Assembly (NCBI GenBank): GCA_023418375.1 | Contig: JAEZZV010000240.1 | Location: 1-7,906, forward strand | Length of the DNA stretch: 7,906 bases | Source of the DNA: Actinomycetes bacterium | GTDB taxonomy: Bacteria; Actinomycetota; Actinomycetes; Actinomycetales; Cellulomonadaceae | Direction of reading: 5' to 3' | In this document: piece by piece, positions 1 to 5,287 of the stretch | Position numbering within the stretch: the stretch's first letter is position 1 | Layout: each line of letters opens with the position of its first letter | Program-made: the position numbers and the translations under genes | Notes under the pieces: model-generated | The model's database searches: none | What the model was told of the DNA's origin: nothing | What the model saw: only the letters and a program-made list of their open reading frames with translations

Positions 1-2
1 CG

Positions 3-320
3 GGGGACGCGGTCGACGCGGACCGCGACGCCTGGTGGCAGGTGGCCGCGTTCCGCGCCTACGCGGCGCACACCCGGACGCCGGAGTTCGCCGCCGGCCT
101 CGACGACCTGGTCCGGGACGCGCGCGCCCGCACGACGACCGTCATGTGCAGCGAGTCCCTGTGGTGGCGCTGCCACCGTCGCCTCGTAGCCGACGCCGTC
201 GTGCTGCTCCGGGGGCTCCCGGTGGTCCACCTCGGGCACGACGGACGACGCACGGAGCACGTCCCCTCCGCCGGTGCCCGCGTGGGGCCGGACGGCCTGT
301 CCTACCCGGCGCCGGGGTGA
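3..320 (+). CDS. DUF488 family protein, C-terminal part (5' end outside window)
   Basis: This is the last 105 residues of a gene that begins left of the window; the frame is open to the edge and ends at TGA 318-320. The fragment shows the typical end of DUF488 proteins: an F-R-A-Y-x4-T-x-T-x-E-F stretch (around residues 17-29), then M-C-S-E followed by W-R-C-H-R, with cysteines near fragment residues 49 and 57 and the histidine at 58, then a helix and a short V-V-H-L strand. DUF488 proteins are small cytoplasmic proteins of unproven function; the conserved Cys/His residues suggest a metal or redox site, which is inference. A GTG at 42 could be mistaken for a start, but the conserved frame is already open upstream and nothing resembling a ribosome site precedes it. 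It converges on the DUF6328 gene with only 19 bases between the stop codons. Confidence 0.85.
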   Translation, partial: GDAVDADRDAWWQVAAFRAYAAHTRTPEFAAGLDDLVRDARARTTTVMCSESLWWRCHRRLVADAVVLLRGLPVVHLGHDGRRTEHVPSAGARVGPDGLSYPAPG

Positions 321-339
321 CAGCCGCCTGGCGCCCGGC

Positions 340-870
340 TCAGGTGTGCGGCGCCGGATCCGGCGTCGGCGTGTCGGAGACCCGGCGGCTCGTCCGGCCG
401 AGCACCGTCGGCAGGACGAACCACGCGCCGACGAGACCCGCGAGAAGGGTCAGCGACGCCGTGACGGCGACGCCGCGCGTCGCGACGACGTCGAACACGA
501 GGAGGACGACACCGGACACGGTCAGGGCGAGGAACACGAGACCGATGCGCATCAGCCGGTCCGCCTCCGTGACCAGCGCCGACTTCGCGCGCCGGCGGAA
601 CAGCATCCGGTGCAGGCTCACGGGGGCGACCATGAGGCCGGTCGTCACCGCGGCGAGCATGACGAGGACCAGGTAGAACACGCGCTGCTCGTCGCTCAGG
701 TCGGCGAAGCGCGACTGGAACGGCACGGTGAGCAGGAAGCCCGTGAGGATCTGGACACCCGTCTGGGTGACGCGCAGCTCCTGAAGGATCTCGCCCCAGT
801 TGCGGTCGAGGCGCTCGGTGGGCGTCTCGTGCCGGTCGTCGACGAGGGGCCGGTCGCTGCGCGGGTCCAT
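340..870 (-). CDS. DUF6328 family four-helix membrane protein
   Basis: A 176-residue protein I recognise as the actinobacterial DUF6328 family, which has no established function. The N-terminal 35 residues are charged and cytoplasmic-looking, including an R-L-D-R-N-W-x-E-I-L-Q-E-L-R-V-x-Q-T-G-x-Q-I-L segment (about 21-42) that is the family's conserved entry into the membrane. Hydrophobic segments lie at about 38-54, 64-86, 109-129 and 134-157, with a basic F-R-R-R-A-K loop near 91-96 that should face the cytoplasm. The C-tail is short and proline-rich. The gene lies 60 bases downstream of the NYN gene on the same strand, and I see neither a -10 box nor a good ribosome-binding site in that gap, so it is probably co-transcribed with the NYN gene. 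The start at ATG 870 fits the family's usual length but is not strongly supported by a Shine-Dalgarno sequence. Confidence 0.85.
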   Translation of the reverse strand: MDPRSDRPLVDDRHETPTERLDRNWGEILQELRVTQTGVQILTGFLLTVPFQSRFADLSDEQRVFYLVLVMLAAVTTGLMVAPVSLHRMLFRRRAKSALVTEADRLMRIGLVFLALTVSGVVLLVFDVVATRGVAVTASLTLLAGLVGAWFVLPTVLGRTSRRVSDTPTPDPAPHT

Positions 871-930
871 GCGCCCATCGTGGGGCGTGGGCGTCGCGCC
901 GCGCCACCGCGCGGCAGCACGGCCCGTGGA

Positions 931-1503
931 TCAGAGGAAGGCGACCGGGTCGAACTCCGACAGCGGGATGATCCGCACGCGGGGCAGCACGACCGTGAAC
1001 GCCCGCGCGTCGGTCTCGAGGTCGAACAGGTGCAGCCCGCCCTCGGTGAGGTGCTGGAGCGCCGTCGACGTGAACTCGCGGAACCCGAGGACGCCGACGT
1101 TGCGCTCGGGCCCGAGGAGGGCGGCGAGCTGCGTGGCGAAGTCGCTGTCGTGGCTGGCCAGGAGGACGTCACCCGGGCGTTCCTCGAGGGCCTCGAGCGT
1201 GCGCTGGATACCGATGTCGACGACCTTCTCGGTCGGCGTGCCGGCCAGGGGGATGGGGCGGAAGCCGATCGCCAGGAGCGCCTGGACGAACGACATCGGC
1301 ATCGTGCCGTTCGACGCGTCGAGGAAGAAGAGGCCGACGACGTCGTCCCCGCCGAAGGTCGTCCGCGCGAACTCGAGCACCTTCTCCCAGCGCGGGCGCT
1401 GCTCCGGGGCGGGCCGGGCGCCGAGGATCGAGCCACCGAGCGTGGCGTCGATGTTCTCGCCGTCGACGAGCAGGTACGTGGTGCGCCGGGCGCCGTCCGT
1501 CAT
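931..1503 (-). CDS. NYN domain (PIN-like) putative ribonuclease
   Basis: A 190-residue soluble protein matching the NYN branch of the PIN-like nuclease superfamily. The visible landmarks are the first strand and acidic site L-L-V-D-G-E-N (Asp14, Glu16, Asn17), a middle V-V-D-I-G-I (Asp97) and the late A-S-H-D-S-D-F (Asp119, Asp121). These acidic residues form the metal-binding centre in the superfamily, so the protein is predicted to cleave RNA; the target is unknown. The domain covers about residues 8-145. The C-terminal 45 residues (F-R-E-F-T-S onward) form a small extra part that I cannot assign. The ATG at 1503 has no Shine-Dalgarno sequence but lies 6 nt after a TAGCCT hexamer, which suggests a leaderless transcript starting at or next to the A of ATG. 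It heads a likely two-gene unit with the DUF6328 membrane protein. Confidence 0.88.
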   Translation of the reverse strand: MTDGARRTTYLLVDGENIDATLGGSILGARPAPEQRPRWEKVLEFARTTFGGDDVVGLFFLDASNGTMPMSFVQALLAIGFRPIPLAGTPTEKVVDIGIQRTLEALEERPGDVLLASHDSDFATQLAALLGPERNVGVLGFREFTSTALQHLTEGGLHLFDLETDARAFTVVLPRVRIIPLSEFDPVAFL

Positions 1504-1509
1504 GGCCGC

Positions 1510-1515
1510 AGGCTA
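1510..1515 (-). promoter_or_regulatory. -10 box for leaderless NYN transcript
   Basis: Reading the minus strand, TAGCCT fits the actinobacterial TAnnnT -10 consensus and ends 6 nt before the ATG at 1503. That spacing places the transcription start at or next to the first base of the start codon. No purine-rich ribosome site precedes the ATG, which agrees with leaderless translation. I see no convincing -35 hexamer at 16-19 nt upstream. Confidence 0.5.
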
Positions 1516-1580
1516 GCGGGCGGGCGCGACGCGGGGGAGTCGGCCGGGGTCGCCGCCGACGGGTCGGCCCGGCGTCGCCC

Positions 1581-1620
1581 GGGGGCTGCGCCCCCGCTCA
1601 CGTGGCCGCGAGCGGGGGCG
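1581..1620. repeat. Two overlapping, mutually exclusive stem-loops
   Basis: A short hairpin pairs GGGGGC (1581-1586) with GCCCCC (1590-1595) around a 3-nt loop. A larger one pairs CGCCCCCGCTC (1589-1599) with GAGCGGGGGCG (1610-1620), 11 perfect base pairs around a 10-nt loop, with a CACGTG hexamer at its left shoulder (1599-1604). Both need bases 1590-1595, so only one can form at a time. No T-run follows on either strand, so neither is a standard intrinsic terminator. If the predicted leaderless start of the NYN gene is right, these lie upstream of that promoter and would act as DNA sites rather than in the mRNA. Confidence 0.55.
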
Positions 1621-1652
1621 GGGCGGTGCCCGTCTCACCCGCACAGGGTGTG

Positions 1653-1664
1653 GTGGTGCACCAC
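1653..1664. promoter_or_regulatory. 12-bp perfect palindrome, possible operator
   Basis: GTGGTGCACCAC is a perfect palindrome with no spacer. Short symmetric TGGT/ACCA half-sites of this sort are typical of helix-turn-helix dimers such as GntR-family regulators, but I cannot assign a specific protein. It lies 150 bases upstream of the NYN start and about 450 upstream of the cellulase start. Confidence 0.35.
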
Positions 1665-1677
1665 GGCCTTGCGGCCG

Positions 1678-1697
1678 GCCATCGCTCTCGCGATGGC
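1678..1697. repeat. 8-bp stem-loop with TCTC loop
   Basis: GCCATCGC (1678-1685) pairs perfectly with GCGATGGC (1690-1697) across the 4-nt loop TCTC. It lacks a following T-run and sits between divergent genes, so it is unlikely to be a terminator. It may be a protein-binding dyad or a structured RNA element if this stretch is transcribed. Confidence 0.45.
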
Positions 1698-1779
1698 TGA
1701 GAAGCGTGACCAAACCGTAACCCGTGCTTGACCAAGTCGCACCCGCGGGGTTGGCGGCAACTTTCGGCAGGGGCGCGAA

Positions 1780-1812
1780 GCCGAGTGTTTCGGGCTCGCG
1801 AACACCCTCGGC
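1780..1812. repeat. Bulged 10-bp stem-loop
   Basis: GCCGA (1780-1784) pairs with TCGGC (1808-1812) and GTGTT (1785-1789) pairs with AACAC (1801-1805). This gives ten base pairs with a two-base CC bulge (1806-1807) and an 11-nt loop. It is 300 bases upstream of the cellulase start, and I see no riboswitch consensus I can name. Confidence 0.35.
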
Positions 1813-1980
1813 GTGACCTGGTGCTTCCCGGAGTGCGGGCACGGCGGTTCTCATCCATCGATCGGCCGTTACGTCCACCATGCGGAATGCGGGCCGCGGG
1901 AATGTCCGTTCTGCGAGACGTCTGGTCCGCGTTCCTGCACGTCGGGAGGCAGGCGGGCGCCCAGAGAGGGATCCGCGGTG

Positions 1981-1994
1981 CGAGAGCGTTCCCA
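1981..1994. promoter_or_regulatory. Candidate CelR/CebR operator upstream of GH6 cellulase
   Basis: CGAGAGCGTTCCCA matches the known actinobacterial CelR/CebR operator TGGGAGCGCTCCCA at 11 of 14 positions, including the GAGCG core and the whole TCCCA right arm; the mismatches are positions 1, 3 and 9. CelR and CebR are LacI-family repressors that release DNA when cellobiose or cello-oligosaccharides bind, as shown in Thermobifida and Streptomyces. The site ends 117 bases before the cellulase ATG and 7 bases before a TTGACC that could be its -35 hexamer. This is a sensible place for repression. Confidence 0.6.
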
Positions 1995-2001
1995 TGAAGT
2001 C

Positions 2002-2031
2002 TTGACCGCGCCAGAGCTCGGGTCCCATCCT
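2002..2031 (+). promoter_or_regulatory. Weak candidate promoter for the cellulase gene
   Basis: TTGACC (2002-2007) is a good -35 match. At 18 bases' spacing the -10 position reads CATCCT (2026-2031), which matches TATAAT only at the A and the final T. The proposed transcript would have a leader of about 75 bases. The main support is the neighbouring operator-like site; the -10 is poor, so another start nearby is possible. Confidence 0.3.
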
Positions 2032-2111
2032 GGCCGCGTCGTGCGGGTGTCGCCGGTGCCGCGCGACGGTCATCGGTCGGCGACGGCGCCGGCCCGAACC
2101 CAGGGGAGACC

Positions 2112-3719
2112 ATGACAGCGACGCATCTTCGGCGTGCCTCCACGGCGGCACTCGCCACCACCGCCCTCGTCCTCGCCGCCGCGCCGTCGGCAGTGGGGGC
2201 CGACGACGTGCTCGAGCCGGGCACGGACATGTACCTCGACATGTGGAGCTCGCGCGTCGAAGCGGCGGCCGGGCTGACCGGGCAGGACCTGACGAACGCC
2301 CTGCTCCTCGCGCAGTACCCCGCCGCCACGTGGCTCGAGACCGGCTCGCCGGCCGAGGTCGCGGCCCAGGCCGCCGACGTCGTCGAGCAGGCAGAGGCCC
2401 TCGGCGAGGTGCCCGTGCTCGTGGCCTACAACATCCCGTTCCGCGACTGTGCGCAGTACTCGGCCGGCGGCGCCACGTCGGTCGCCGAGTACACCGCCTG
2501 GATCGACGGCGTCGCCGAGGGCATCGGTGACCACCCGGCCGTCGTGATCGTCGAGCCGGACGGCCTGGGGATCATCCCCTGGTACACCCCGCTCGGCCAG
2601 ACCGCCCCCGAGTGGTGTCAGCCGGCAGAGGCCGACCCGGCCACCGCCGCCGACGAGCGGTTCGCGATGCTGAACTACGCCGTCGACGCCCTCGGCGCGC
2701 TGCCCGCGACCGCCGTCTACCTCGACGGGACGCACTCCGGCTGGCTCAACGTCGGTGACATCTCCGACCGGCTCGCCAAGGCCGGCGTGGCCGACGCGAC
2801 CGGGTTCTTCCTCAACGTGTCGAACTACCACTACACCGAGAACCTCGTGCAGTACGGCACGTGGATCAGCAAGTGCCTCGGCCGGGACAACGTCGCCGAC
2901 TGCCCCAACCAGTACTGGAACGGCGGGCCGGCCGACGCGATGATCTCCCAGCTCATGGGCGGCGAGTGGCGGGGCGTCGCGCTGAGCGGCGCGGGGGTGT
3001 GGAGCGACACGGCGAGCGACCCGGCTCTCAACACCTCCGGCATCAACGCCCGGTATGCCGCCGACCCGGCGACGGTGCACTTCGTCGTCGACACCTCGCG
3101 GAACGGCCAGGGGCCGTGGACGCCACCGGCCGGGCAGTACCCGGACGCGCAGGACTGGTGCAACCCGCCCGACCGTGGCCTGGGCGCGCGGCCCACGACC
3201 GACACCGGCAACCCGCTGGTCGACGCCTACCTGTGGGTGAAGATCCCCGGCGAGTCCGACGGTCAGTGCTCGCGTGGCCTCGGCCCGACAGGGACCGTCG
3301 ACCCCGAGTGGGGCGTCGTCGACCCCGGCGCCGGCCAGTGGTTCGCCCAGCAGGCCGCGGAGCTGCTCGCTCTGGCGAACCCGCCGGTGGCCCCGCCGGC
3401 GTGCGAGATCGAGTACACGGTGCACGGCAGCTGGCCGCGGGGCTTCAACACCCAGGTCTGGCTCAAGAACACCGGCACCACCCGCATCGACGGATGGGAC
3501 CTCAGGTTCGCGTTCGAGGGCGGGCAGTCGCTCGACAACGTCTGGAGCTCGGACCTGACGCAGGTCGGCTCCGTCGTCCTCGGCGAGAACCTGTCCTGGA
3601 ACGCGCAGATCCGGCCGGGCCAGCGCACGACGTTCGGCTTCATCGGCCGCACGCCGGACGGCCCGGGGGCCGAGCCGCTCCTCTTCCTCGTGAACGGGGC
3701 TGCCTGCACGGTCCGCTGA
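2112..3719 (+). CDS. Secreted GH6 cellulase with C-terminal CBM2
   Basis: A 535-residue secreted cellulase that cleaves beta-1,4-glucan. It starts with a signal peptide: two arginines, a hydrophobic core at about 11-24, and a likely cut after A-V-G-A at residue 30. The GH6 catalytic domain spans about 37-421. Landmarks are V-A-Y-N-I-P-F-R-D-C (Asp112, Cys113), V-I-V-E-P-D-G-L-G (Asp150, the expected general acid), Y-L-D-G-T-H-S-G-W, V-V-D-T-S-R-N-G, D-W-C-N-P-P and K-I-P-G-E-S-D-G. Cysteines 350 and 386 probably form the usual second disulfide. A very short proline-rich joint (about 423-430) leads to a CBM2 cellulose-binding module (431-535), bounded by Cys431 and Cys532 with exposed tryptophans such as Trp441, Trp462 and Trp478. 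Endo- versus cellobiohydrolase activity cannot be settled by eye. A ribosome site (AGGGGAG, 2102-2108) lies 3 nt before ATG. Confidence 0.95.
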   Translation: MTATHLRRASTAALATTALVLAAAPSAVGADDVLEPGTDMYLDMWSSRVEAAAGLTGQDLTNALLLAQYPAATWLETGSPAEVAAQAADVVEQAEALGEVPVLVAYNIPFRDCAQYSAGGATSVAEYTAWIDGVAEGIGDHPAVVIVEPDGLGIIPWYTPLGQTAPEWCQPAEADPATAADERFAMLNYAVDALGALPATAVYLDGTHSGWLNVGDISDRLAKAGVADATGFFLNVSNYHYTENLVQYGTWISKCLGRDNVADCPNQYWNGGPADAMISQLMGGEWRGVALSGAGVWSDTASDPALNTSGINARYAADPATVHFVVDTSRNGQGPWTPPAGQYPDAQDWCNPPDRGLGARPTTDTGNPLVDAYLWVKIPGESDGQCSRGLGPTGTVDPEWGVVDPGAGQWFAQQAAELLALANPPVAPPACEIEYTVHGSWPRGFNTQVWLKNTGTTRIDGWDLRFAFEGGQSLDNVWSSDLTQVGSVVLGENLSWNAQIRPGQRTTFGFIGRTPDGPGAEPLLFLVNGAACTVR

Positions 3720-3730
3720 CGACAGGCGAA

Positions 3731-3765
3731 CGGTGGGGCCGGGCCGCGCAGGCCCGGCCCCACCG
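3731..3765. terminator. Bidirectional terminator-like hairpin between convergent genes
   Basis: CGGTGGGGCCGGGCC (3731-3745) pairs perfectly with 3751-3765 around the 5-nt loop GCGCA, giving a 15-bp, almost all G-C stem. It fills the 51 bases between the convergent cellulase and dehydrogenase stops. There is no T-run on either side, which is common for high-GC actinobacterial terminators. Confidence 0.8.
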
Positions 3766-3770
3766 CGCCG

Positions 3771-5105
3771 TCAGGGGTACAGGCCGCGGGTGCGGTGCGC
3801 CGTCGCGACGCGCTGCACCGACAGCAGCAGGGCGGCGTCGCGCAGGGTGACCCCCTCGCGGCGCGCCATGTCCGCGACCGCGGCGTACGCGGTCGCCATC
3901 CGATCGGCGAGCTTCGCCTCGATCTCCGCCTCGGTCCACCAGTAGGCCTGCTGCGCCTGCACCCACTCGAAGTAGGACACGACGACGCCGCCGGCGTTCG
4001 CGAGGATGTCGGGCACCACGACGACGCCACGGTCGGTGAGGATGCGGTCAGCGCGCGGGGTCGTGGGGCCGTTCGCGCCCTCCACCACCCACCGGGCCTT
4101 CACCTCGGGGGCGTTCTCGTGCGTGAGGACGCCCTCGACGGCAGCCGGGACCAGGACGTCGACGTCCAGCGTCAGCAGATCGGGCCCGGGCAGCGGGTCG
4201 CCACCGTCGAAGTCCACGACCGACCCGGTGCGTCGGACGTGCTCCACCAGTCGCGGAAGGTCGAGCCCGCCGCTGCGGTGCACCGCCCCGAACTCGTCGC
4301 TGACGGCCTCGACGCGCGCCCCGCCGTCGGCGAAGAAGCGCGCCGCGTGCGAGCCGACCTTGCCGAAGCCCTGGACGGCGACCCGTACGTCGGGCAGGTC
4401 GAGCCCGGCCTCGGCCAGCGCGGCGCGGGCGCAGTGCACGACGCCGCGGGACGTCGCCGTCGCCCGGCCGAGCGAACCGCCCACCTCGAGGGGCTTGCCG
4501 GTGACGACCGCCGGGATGGTGAAGCCCTGGTTCACCGAGTAGGTGTCCATGACCCAGGCCATGGTCTGCGCGTCGGTACCGACGTCGGGCGCCATGATGT
4601 CCCGCTCGGGCCCGATCATCGGCATGATCTCGCTGGTGTACCGCCTGGTCACACGCTCGAGCTCGGCGGGGGAGTAGAGACGCGGCTCGATGGCGACGCC
4701 GCCCTTGGCGCCGCCGTAGGGCAGCTCGACGACGGCGCACTTCCACGTCATCCACATGGCCAGCGCGCGCACCTCGTCGATGTCGACGCTCGGGTGGTAG
4801 CGGAGCCCGCCCTTGCCCGGCCCTCGCGTGATGTTGTGCTGCACGCGGAACCCGTGCAGCAGCTCCGTGCTCCCGTCGTCGCGCCGCAGCGGGATGGCGA
4901 CGTGCAGCTCGCGGCGGGGGGTCGCGAGCATCCTGTGCAGCCCCTCGTCGTAGCCGAGGCGCGCGACGGCCGCCGCGAGCTGGGCGTGCGCGGTGGCCAG
5001 CGGGCCGGCATGGCCCTGACCGGGTGCCTCGGGCGGGCCGGCTGCGGGGACGGGCGTGGGGTGGGCTGCGGGCTCGGGCGTGGGCTCGTGGCTCGGCTCG
5101 GGCAT
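3771..5105 (-). CDS. Glu/Leu/Phe/Val dehydrogenase, probably glutamate dehydrogenase
   Basis: A 444-residue cytoplasmic enzyme of the amino-acid dehydrogenase superfamily, which interconverts 2-oxoglutarate plus ammonia and glutamate with NAD(P)H. The substrate domain (about 40-215) shows G-P-x-K-G-G-L-R-Y-H-P (Lys98), M-T-W-K-C-A (Lys122), the catalytic P-Y-G-G-A-K-G-G (Lys134) and A-P-D-V-G-T-D (Asp174). The Rossmann domain begins with V-Q-G-F-G-K-V-G-S (244-252), and N-A-G-G-V-V-V-S-Y-F-E-W (370-381) is the conserved return to the active site. The length and the M-T-W-K-C-A and R-Y-T-S-E-I signatures favour glutamate over the shorter leucine or phenylalanine enzymes; coenzyme choice is uncertain. 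The first 35 residues are an unusual Pro/His/Ala-rich extension. A perfect AGGAGG (5120-5115 on the minus strand) lies 9 nt before the ATG, so that start is well supported. It appears to be a single-gene unit. Confidence 0.92.
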   Translation of the reverse strand: MPEPSHEPTPEPAAHPTPVPAAGPPEAPGQGHAGPLATAHAQLAAAVARLGYDEGLHRMLATPRRELHVAIPLRRDDGSTELLHGFRVQHNITRGPGKGGLRYHPSVDIDEVRALAMWMTWKCAVVELPYGGAKGGVAIEPRLYSPAELERVTRRYTSEIMPMIGPERDIMAPDVGTDAQTMAWVMDTYSVNQGFTIPAVVTGKPLEVGGSLGRATATSRGVVHCARAALAEAGLDLPDVRVAVQGFGKVGSHAARFFADGGARVEAVSDEFGAVHRSGGLDLPRLVEHVRRTGSVVDFDGGDPLPGPDLLTLDVDVLVPAAVEGVLTHENAPEVKARWVVEGANGPTTPRADRILTDRGVVVVPDILANAGGVVVSYFEWVQAQQAYWWTEAEIEAKLADRMATAYAAVADMARREGVTLRDAALLLSVQRVATAHRTRGLYP

Positions 5106-5114
5106 CGGCGGGTG

Positions 5115-5120
5115 CCTCCT
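5115..5120 (-). promoter_or_regulatory. Ribosome-binding site fixing the dehydrogenase start
   Basis: The minus strand carries a perfect AGGAGG, 9 nt before the ATG at 5105. It settles the choice of start and shows that the odd Pro/His-rich N-terminus belongs to the protein. Confidence 0.8.
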
Positions 5121-5258
5121 GGTGCGGGTCGGCCGCGTCCTCGTCGACGCGGCACTCGGCGTGGCCCACTCTCCCGCTCCGTCCCGCCGTCCGCCACTGC
5201 CTCGCCCGACCGGGCGCAGCGCAGCGGTTCCGCGGTCGGCGAAAAGGCGTTGTCCGCG

Positions 5259-5280
5259 TGTGGGACCTCCGTCCTACAGT
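5259..5280 (+). promoter_or_regulatory. Exporter promoter: -10 box inside an inverted repeat
   Basis: TACAGT (5275-5280) is a full TAnnnT -10 match ending 7 nt before the GTG at 5288, so the transcript is probably leaderless or nearly so. TGTGGGAC (5259-5266) and GTCCTACA (5271-5278) form an inverted repeat around CTCC with one mismatched pair, and its right arm covers four bases of the -10. A regulator bound here would block RNA polymerase. TTGTCC (5250-5255) is a possible -35 at a long 19-base spacing. Confidence 0.5.
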
Positions 5281-5287
5281 CGCCGAC

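Larger units (their letters stand above)
1504..2111. other. 608-base divergent intergenic region between NYN and cellulase genes
   Basis: No open frame in this region has the composition of its neighbours: third positions are visibly less G/C-biased than in the flanking genes, and the stretch from about 1700 to 2000 is richer in A and T. The left third (1581-1697) is packed with dyad symmetries, the middle holds one bulged stem-loop (1780-1812), and the right end holds a candidate CelR/CebR operator, a weak promoter and the cellulase ribosome-binding site. The size and content fit a regulatory region serving the cellulase gene to the right and the NYN gene to the left. A small RNA in the middle is possible but unsupported. 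Confidence 0.7.

Noticed and set aside
274..1731. A 485-codon plus-strand open frame across the DUF6328 and NYN genes
   Set aside because: It is antisense to two recognisable genes, and its translation is low-complexity Arg/Glu/Gly/Ala of the kind produced by high-GC codon bias on the opposite strand.
1700..2111. A riboswitch (c-di-AMP, c-di-GMP or cobalamin type) ahead of the cellulase
   Set aside because: I looked for the conserved core strings of these classes and found none; only generic stem-loops are present.
1598..2329. Long minus-strand open frames through the intergenic region, considered as a decayed gene
   Set aside because: The translation shows no domain-like stretch and the frames run into the cellulase signal-peptide region, so they give no evidence of a pseudogene.
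2070..3425. A 451-codon minus-strand open frame opposite the cellulase
   Set aside because: The cellulase frame carries clear GH6 and CBM2 motifs; the antisense translation is Val/Gly/Arg/Asp-rich with no recognisable domain.
5024..5287. An N-terminal extension of the ABC ATPase from an upstream ATG
   Set aside because: It would overlap the dehydrogenase start and the -10 box, and the extra residues are not like any ABC ATPase; GTG 5288 fits the family and the promoter.
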